From NCBI GenBank assembly GCA_964036045.1, contig OZ038378.1:164391049-164455048 (forward strand): a stretch of DNA of 64,000 nucleotides. Direction: 5' to 3'. The stretch comes from Eutreptiella sp. 'Long Island Sound 2002'. Lineage: Eukaryota; Euglenozoa; Euglenophyceae; Eutreptiales; Eutreptiaceae. The notes under the pieces were generated by a model. It was not told where the DNA came from. It worked only from the letters and a program-made list of their open reading frames with translations, and searched no databases. The position numbers and the translations under genes were made by a program. How positions within the stretch are numbered: position 1 is the first letter of the stretch; each line of letters opens with the position of its first letter. Positions 57,871 to 64,000 of this stretch are shown one piece after another.

Positions 57871-58887
57871 GGGCGGGGGGATGCGTAGGGGTTGTGCTCC
57901 CAGGACTCCTTTCTCAGAACCGAGTGGGTCGTCCTCCACACGTGGCCCCCCCAAACTCCCTGGCGCCTCGTGGATCAGTAGCTCTGTGGCCGTGCAGAAG
58001 AAGGGCAGGGGGAACGCCGGAGCCGCCCGGCCGCCGGAAGGTGCACGAGCATGTGGCACTGGGGCTTGTGTGGGTGTCACTTGGCCCACGGCGGTTGATA
58101 GTCCACCGACGGCCGCAGTTCCGAACCGGCCTCTGAGATCCCAGAGGCCCCCGATGGTTTGCCTTTGGGGCGTGCCGGGGGGGGGGTCTGGGGCAGCGGG
58201 GCCCAGGGGACGTGGAAACAGATGTCGGTGGAGTCGACACTGTGCCGCGCTGGCGGGTGGTACCGCGCCCCGATGCCGCCGAGATGTGGACCCCGAGCAG
58301 CACGGGCCCATGGCGCCCCCGGAGTAGCAGGCCGCGCCCCTGCGCCGGGGGGGCACAGCGGTCGTGGGCCCGTGCGTTGTGTGTTGGCCGTGATCCGCGG
58401 CGCTGCCGAGGCCCGTACTCGGCCTCAGAAGTTCCGTTTCTGAGGTCGCGGGCTGCCGCGCGCGCGCAGGACGAGGCGGCGTCAAACCCCCGGGGCCGCA
58501 GCCTCGACCAGGGGGTCTTGGAGCGTGTCTGGGGGTCGTCGCTGTGCTCCCGTGCGCCGGTCGACCTTTGACATGGGGCATTCGAACCGGGAATCCGGTG
58601 CTCACCCTCTCGACCGGCCAAGGTCTGCAAGCGACGGAGGTTGAGCGGCCGTTTTGGGGGCTGGGGGCACACCGGCGTGCGAAGAAAACCGCAACAGAAG
58701 GGGTGGCCCAGCGCGCCCCCGGCCGCGGAGGGCCACAGAGGCAAATGGGCGGCATCCGCAACCCGCCCGCCCGCCCCACAAGAGACCGGGGCGGCCCCCA
58801 CATTGGAACACCCCGGAGCCCCTGCAGAGCTCCTCTGCACGGCTGACCCGGACTCAGAAGGGCGCGTTTCCGCTGTCCCCCCTGCAG

Positions 58888-59044
58888 GCAACGTGAGGCT
58901 GACTCCCTGAAGAACGACGTGCACAAGTCGAAGGAAGACGTGTCGCGTGCGCATCGCGACGAGTTGCGGGACCTGCAGCGCAAAGTCGACGAACTGTCGG
59001 AGCAGAAGGACGCGGAAGTCGCAAAGCTCACCGCAGAACTCTCG
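58888..59044 (+). CDS. giant gene exon, coiled coil
   Basis: 157 nt from CCCCTGCAG to GTGTCC: G completes Lys, then 52 codons (QREADSLKNDVHKSKEDVSR, AHRDELRDLQRKVDELSEQK, DAEVAKLTAELS). Heptads are regular from L29 to L51. Confidence 0.85.
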
Positions 59045-59537
59045 GTGTCCCTGTCGCTGTCCGTGCGTGTCTTTGGCGGTCGCGTGGTGCGCTTTCGCGT
59101 TCGGTACAACGCCGAGCGGGGCCGGCGCCTTCGATGTGCGATATCAATTGCGGTTTTTGAGCGATGTAGGGGCGTTCAAGTCCGAGAGGCTTTCTTTCGA
59201 GGGTGGCTGTCGACCACGTGCTGTCGCTCAACCACCAGCTCCACTGAACTGCAGCTTCAGCGGTCGCCTGCCGCCGGTACCTGCAATGATGATCTGCTGG
59301 CGAAATCGGGTGAAGATACTTCGATCCGTTGATGCCAGCACCTCGCTCGTACTCTCGTCGTATGGCGTTGTGTTGGTCAACTTGGGTCACGGTGGCTTCT
59401 CGGAAATGTTTTTTGTGAAACTTTTTTTAGCATCAATACTATTGATATTATTGTTCATATTACATAATTAGATGTCATTAGAGTACTTTGGACTGTCGTA
59501 CCACCCGGCGCCCCATCTTCCCGGCGTGTCATCGCAG

Positions 59538-59591
59538 GAGAAGCAGGCGGAGCTGGACATCCTGCAGTTCGCGACCAACCACAATTCGGAG
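59538..59591 (+). CDS. giant gene exon, 18 codons
   Basis: 54 nt between CATCGCAG and GTGTGT, phase 0 to 0: EKQAELDILQFATNHNSE. Confidence 0.75.
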
Positions 59592-60726
59592 GTGTGTGAC
59601 CAGACGCCGCTGCAGCCCATGTGCCGTGTCGACGGCACGAACGACCAGAGAGGCAAGGGAGTGGCGTGCGAGGCCACCCGCAAAAAGCGGGGGTGTTGTC
59701 TGGGAGGGCGCCCCGGTTTTGCAGGTCCTCGTTTCCGGGGATCGTGTCCATCGCGCCTCGTCGCCTTCGCGTTGTCGCTCCCGCACGCGACTGCGCAACG
59801 CGTCATTTGCGGCCCGCGTGTTCGCAGGGGCCAGGGCACAGCTCTGCGCACGCGTTGCCGTCGGTCGCTGGGATGCAAAGCCAAGTATGCCACAGTGCGG
59901 GTGTGTGGGTCCGCCCACGTTTGTGGAGGGGGGGCACCGGCTGCAGTGGAACCGGCGGTTGCGACGTGCTGCAGTCCGCAGCCACGCCCGGCCCCTCACC
60001 GCACGGGGCCACGACCGCCACTCCCCTGCCCCCCCCCCCCCCCTCTCGCGGTGCGCCGCCCTGCCCTCCCCCACGCAGTCCGCGGCCATGCCCCCCCCCC
60101 CCCCCCTCACCGTCCGCAGCCAAACCCCCTAAACCCCCAGACCCGTGCATCCCCCGGATGGGCCCGGCAGCCCCGCCTCCGTGGCCCACCCCCCCGCACA
60201 GCGACCGGGGGCCGGGGCGTGGCCCCGGTCGGGCCTCCGAGGGCCCGCGGCCGCGGCCCCTCCCGCCCAAAGACAGCAGCGGCCCCAGGGCTCCTCTTAA
60301 CAACTCGGCACCACTGCCCCCCCCCCCCCCCCGCCCACCCCCTTCAAAGATTGGGTCGATTTTCCTCCGGGCCTTCGGCCCAACAAAAATTTTCTCTGGC
60401 GCCTTCACCGCCAATCCGTTGAGACCACAAATCACCTCGAAGAGAGGTTGTTAGATCAAGCGCAGGCGCGGGCGTCATATACCCCCCTTTTTTGGGGTCA
60501 TTCGCGTAGCATACCCCAAGGCATGATATTGGATGTCCAACCCCTTGTAAAATCATTATTTTGCCCAATAAGAGCATCCCCCAATGGATTTTTTGATTTT
60601 GAGGCCTCTACCCCCTTAAACTGGATATCACTTTTTTGAGGGGGGGTGGGGGTGGGTTCGGGGGGGGGGGTCAAAAGTTTTTGCTTAATAGGCTACAAGC
60701 AGTGGGGACACACGGTGTTAGCAGCA

Positions 60727-60795
60727 GGGCCAGCGGTCTAACGGTAGCGCAGTCCAGTCCAGCTGTGCAATCGTCGGTTCGAGCCTGTCGTCAGG
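60727..60795 (+). repeat. tRNA-like sequence, plus member of inverted pair
   Basis: GGCCAGCGGTCTAACGGTAG (A-box-like) and GGTTCGAGCCT (B box, one mismatch). Paired with an opposite-facing copy 35 bp away. Confidence 0.45.
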
Positions 60796-60829
60796 CATCC
60801 TGCTGACTTTTAGCGCAGACTGGGACTGA

Positions 60830-60902
60830 CTGGACAGGGCGGGACTCGAACCGCCGACCACATGGATGTCGGTCAGCTGCGTTACCACTCGGCCACTACT
60901 TG
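60830..60902 (-). repeat. tRNA-like sequence, minus member of inverted pair
   Basis: On the minus strand TGGCCGAGTGG and GGTTCGAGTCC are perfect A- and B-box consensus. CCGAC/GTCGG could pair as an anticodon stem, but the loop is 9 nt, the T-loop is off by one and acceptor ends do not pair. A pol III promoter remnant is likely; a working tRNA is not. Confidence 0.5.
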
Positions 60903-61540
60903 AACTACCACAAACGGCCTCGCTGCTGCTTGGGGCCGCATCTGCCACTGACAAAAAACCCAAACTTTGTGTATCTGTCTGACTGCCTGCCTGACTGCCT
61001 GCCTGCTGGCTCAGGGACTGATTGGCTGACTGTCAACCGCTCTTCGAGGTGCACTGCCGAAGGCAATAGAATTTCCTTCGGTGCGTTCGGCGCCTCTAAA
61101 AAGTCAGCACCGCCGGGTGGTCCAGCCCCCCCGCGCCCCGGCACGCCCCCCCCCCCCAAAAAAGTAACGCCCTGAGCGGGACACGGACCGCAATCCCCCC
61201 CCCCCCCGACTTCCCCCCCGAAGGCCCAAGGCCGGAAAATGCCGCGGACCGCTGATGTGTGCCCCTCGGTGGCCCCGACGCCCCGCACGTCCCGAACCGG
61301 CGGTGGTGGTGGTGCTGCTGCGCCCGCTCCGAACTGCGCTGCCTTTGGGAAAGGCTTCGTGGGCAGCGTGGCCGGCGCTGGCGTGGGAGGGAGGCCCCGG
61401 GGGCAAAAGGCGGCCATAGGACCAGCGTCCCACTCTCATTGTCACGCACCCAATTCAGTGAGTCGTGCTCAGCATCACGAGCGGTGGCTGGAGCAGCTCA
61501 GACACGCCTTACAATACCTTACAATCTAACAACACAATAC

Positions 61541-61774
61541 GATACATACGATACAACACAACACAACACACCACAATGCAATACAATACAATACGATAGA
61601 TACGATACGATACGATACGATACGATATGATACGATACGATACGATACGATACGATACGATACGATGCAATGCAATGCAATGCAATGCAATACAATACAA
61701 TACAATACAATACAATACAATACAATACAATACAATACAATACAATACAATACAATACAATACAATACAATACA
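61541..61774. repeat. ATACG/ATACA/ATGCA pentanucleotide array
   Basis: Block-wise variants: AACAC/AATAC at left, a GATAC core, a short AATGC block, then a uniform AATAC run. AT-rich in a GC-rich intron. Confidence 0.95.
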
Positions 61775-62430
61775 TGTGTCTGTCGCAATCACCGCCCGCC
61801 ACTCCTGATAAATATCCAACTCCACTTGAAGTGTAAGAGTGACCCCCCCCCCCCAAAAGGTACGACCCCCCCCCCCCCAAAAAAACCAATCGGTGTAATG
61901 GTCGTTTTGCCAAAATCTATACCCCCCTGAGCCACGCACAAGCAATTGGAACACGAACCAATCCCGGCTACAGTTTCAGCGCCACTGCGAAGGTCACTTG
62001 AAGAGCGACACCGGGCCACGCCCCTGACCACCCGCGCTCGTGCGGGCACCTCCCGAAGTGCCCGCCGGCCCCCCAGCCTTTGTGGCACCCCCCCCCCCCC
62101 CAAGTCTTCCTTTCAGAGTCCGCAGCCGTGCCATCCCTCACACGACGGAGCGCTCGCCGCGCCTGCGCAGTCTGCGTCCACGCCCCATCCCTCGCGGCCG
62201 TGCCGGTCCCCGCGCAGCACGCGAAGCCCCCCTCACCCCCGATGCCCCAAGTGGACGGGGTTCGCGTCCCGTCGCACACGCGACAGCCCGTCCTCGGCGT
62301 TGGTTTGGGGCGGCCGGGGGCTTCTGGGTCCAGGGGCCCTCCCCGTGACGCCTCCTGCCGCGTGGGAAAGGGGCCGAGGGTCCGCGCGCTTGGCAGTCCG
62401 CGTGCGGTGACCCCCTTTCTATGTGCCCAG

Positions 62431-62487
62431 GAAACGCTCATGAACAAGATCCAGCAGCTGCAGGACGAGGCCCGGTACCGCGAAGAC
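62431..62487 (+). CDS. giant gene exon, last recognised
   Basis: 19 codons, phase 0 to 0, between ATGTGCCCAG and GTATGT: ETLMNKIQQLQDEARYRED. Coiled-coil-like. The gene must continue, as there is no stop. Confidence 0.75.
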
Positions 62488-62556
62488 GTATGTCCGGGCC
62501 AGAGGCCCAACGGTGCACGGGGGGCGGGGGAGGGGCGTTCAGGAGAAGATCGACGG

Positions 62557-62620
62557 TGCGTCATGCGGCGAAGGACAAGGGGGTGACTGTCCAGGGCCTC
62601 GTAAAGAAACCACCGATGGA
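62557..62620 (+). mobile_element. R1 retroposon copy f, short 3' fragment
   Basis: About 64 bp with GTGACTGTCCAGGGCC, diverging before the usual CACACA-G run. The most severely 5'-truncated copy, 70 bp downstream of an exon. Confidence 0.55.
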
Positions 62621-64000
62621 CTGCGTGAGCCCACCCCAAAGCAGCGACCGCTTCCGCAGTGCACAGCAGCACACAAACCATGGCACATGCAACAACGTCA
62701 ACACCCTCCTCCGGCCCCAAGGGCACTGCGCAGGAGGGGGGGCACGCCCACGCCCACGTAGACCGAACCCATACACCACAAAGCACTGCGATCACCAAAC
62801 GGTGCCACAACACACCACCAGCCCCCCCCCCCCCCCGAGAACTTTTTCTCAGAAAACTCAGCACCACTGGGGTGGAGTGGGGGGCGGTGGGGGGGGGGTT
62901 CCCACCCCCCGGCCTCTTCAAAGAATGCGCCAAAATTTTGCTTTCAAGTGCAAATTTCTCAAAATTGTCCAGCCCTTGGTTTTTTGTGGTCAAAATCACA
63001 AAGATCTCCAAACCCAATAACCGGATTCAACACTCACGAAGCAATACACCAAGTGGGCAATGCACTTTTTGGATGTTCTTCACCGCACACGCCTATTGAA
63101 GCAAACTTGAGTCGAATGTGTCCAAGAGTGGCATGATGGCTTCGGCGCTATATCATTCGTATACAGCAGGGTGCTCTGTAGCGTCGTACAAGGAGGAGAA
63201 ACGGAAAGTAAGGGAGGAAACTGTTCAAATGGGTCGAGGGCCATCAATGGCACAGTGTCTGACCAGCTGCAGCAGATCCTCAATCGTGTGCTACAAGGCT
63301 GCACTTCCTTCGTTCACACCCACAGGCATCACCCGCCATCGTAGGGGCCCAAGGGGAGTGTGAAGGGGGGGGGGTTCCACACCCCGATCCAGCCCGATCC
63401 ATTTTTTTTCGGCGCAAACACCTGTCCGATCCAGTCTGATGCATTTTGGATTGTGGCAAGATTTGATGGTGTGCATGTTGTGTGGATCGGAGCTAATTTT
63501 TTTTTTGAAGACGAAGAACTTTCATCTTTGCACCTTTGAGGCTTCGTTGCAATTTGTTTGTGAGGACCAGGCCCAAGCACGGGGAACGGCACAGCAAATG
63601 CACGCCGCCCGATGTTGCCAACCCCGCCATCACCCCCTCAGTCCGCTAATGGGCCTACAAACCACAACCTACAAACAGACACAAGCGACGACGAGGAAGC
63701 TGTCAGTTCCCGAAACATGAAGGCGCGGTGCCGAGACCGGGACGTGGGTCTGTGCCAAAGGACGTGCGCTGAAGATTGATCACGGGCACCACTCTTCACG
63801 TACGGGCGCACTGGAGGTGTTGAAGTGAGGACACCGACCCCCGTCTGGACCCCGAAACTGCGCCTATCAGAGCAGCCTACAACAACATGAGGGCTCGTGA
63901 GGGGCTTTGGGAGGTTCATTTTGTGCGTCTGCGAGAATTTACTGTTGTCATTTCACTTCTGGTGAGCGGTCAACATTTGTTTGCCCCCCAGTCAGCCCCA
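62621..64000. other. right edge, no supported exon
   Basis: C runs, an AT-richer patch at 62930-63060 and short coil-like frames (for example SYKEEKRKVREETVQM near 63182) that do not fit the phase of exon 62487. Nothing else recognised. Confidence 0.35.

Noticed and set aside
60830-60902. Functional tRNA gene
   Set aside because: Perfect A and B boxes, but acceptor ends do not pair and the anticodon loop is 9 nt.
61471-61526. Coil-like exon HHERWLEQLRHALQ
   Set aside because: Reads well after GTGCTCAG but has no usable donor before its stop, so it cannot be placed in the gene.

Overview
The window is nuclear DNA from a GC-rich, intron-rich eukaryote, most likely a protist or alga. I cannot place the lineage. 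The evidence is GT-AG introns of 0.1 to 11 kb around 36-286 nt exons, long G/C homopolymers, many microsatellites and layered transposons. There are no bacterial-style operons, and most long open frames are artefacts of tandem repeats or GC-rich DNA.

The only substantial host gene I can rebuild is on the + strand. At least 27 exons between 6221 and 62487 join with consistent reading phase at nearly every step: about 3.4 kb of coding sequence in 56 kb, roughly 94% intron. The conceptual protein starts (incomplete) with TPR-like helices, passes through a zinc-binding module that exists only after exons 20993-21134 and 22500-22623 are joined, and then becomes a long coiled coil (exons from about 31.7 kb on, best at 38322-38456). 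Its true start (between about 3.9 and 6.2 kb) and end (beyond 62.5 kb) were not found. A second, upstream + strand gene appears to end at 3785, with an AATAAA at 3895.

The introns hold the rest. Intron 1 (6507-13999) carries two interleaved satellites with 47 bp and 94/95 bp units, plus a (GGTGT/GGTGC) pentamer array. Other introns carry hAT-like MITEs (CAGGG ends, about 8 bp target duplications), a 5'-truncated retroposon called R1 here (six copies, each ending in a G run), an inverted pair of CAA-rich repeat copies, and tRNA-like sequences.

The intron 45899-57024 contains the most striking object: a roughly 9.8 kb element (about 46170-56003) with near-identical inverted termini, subterminal 11 bp and palindromic repeats, a possible GAGGCCC target duplication, a minus-strand KDZ/Zisupton-like transposase (48030-50984) and a small zinc-ribbon ORF (51381-51671). 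It also carries several internal tandem repeats, one of which is 5S rRNA-derived. It lies antisense to the host gene, whose exons on both sides stay in phase.

No searches were run. Family names rest on motifs read by eye.
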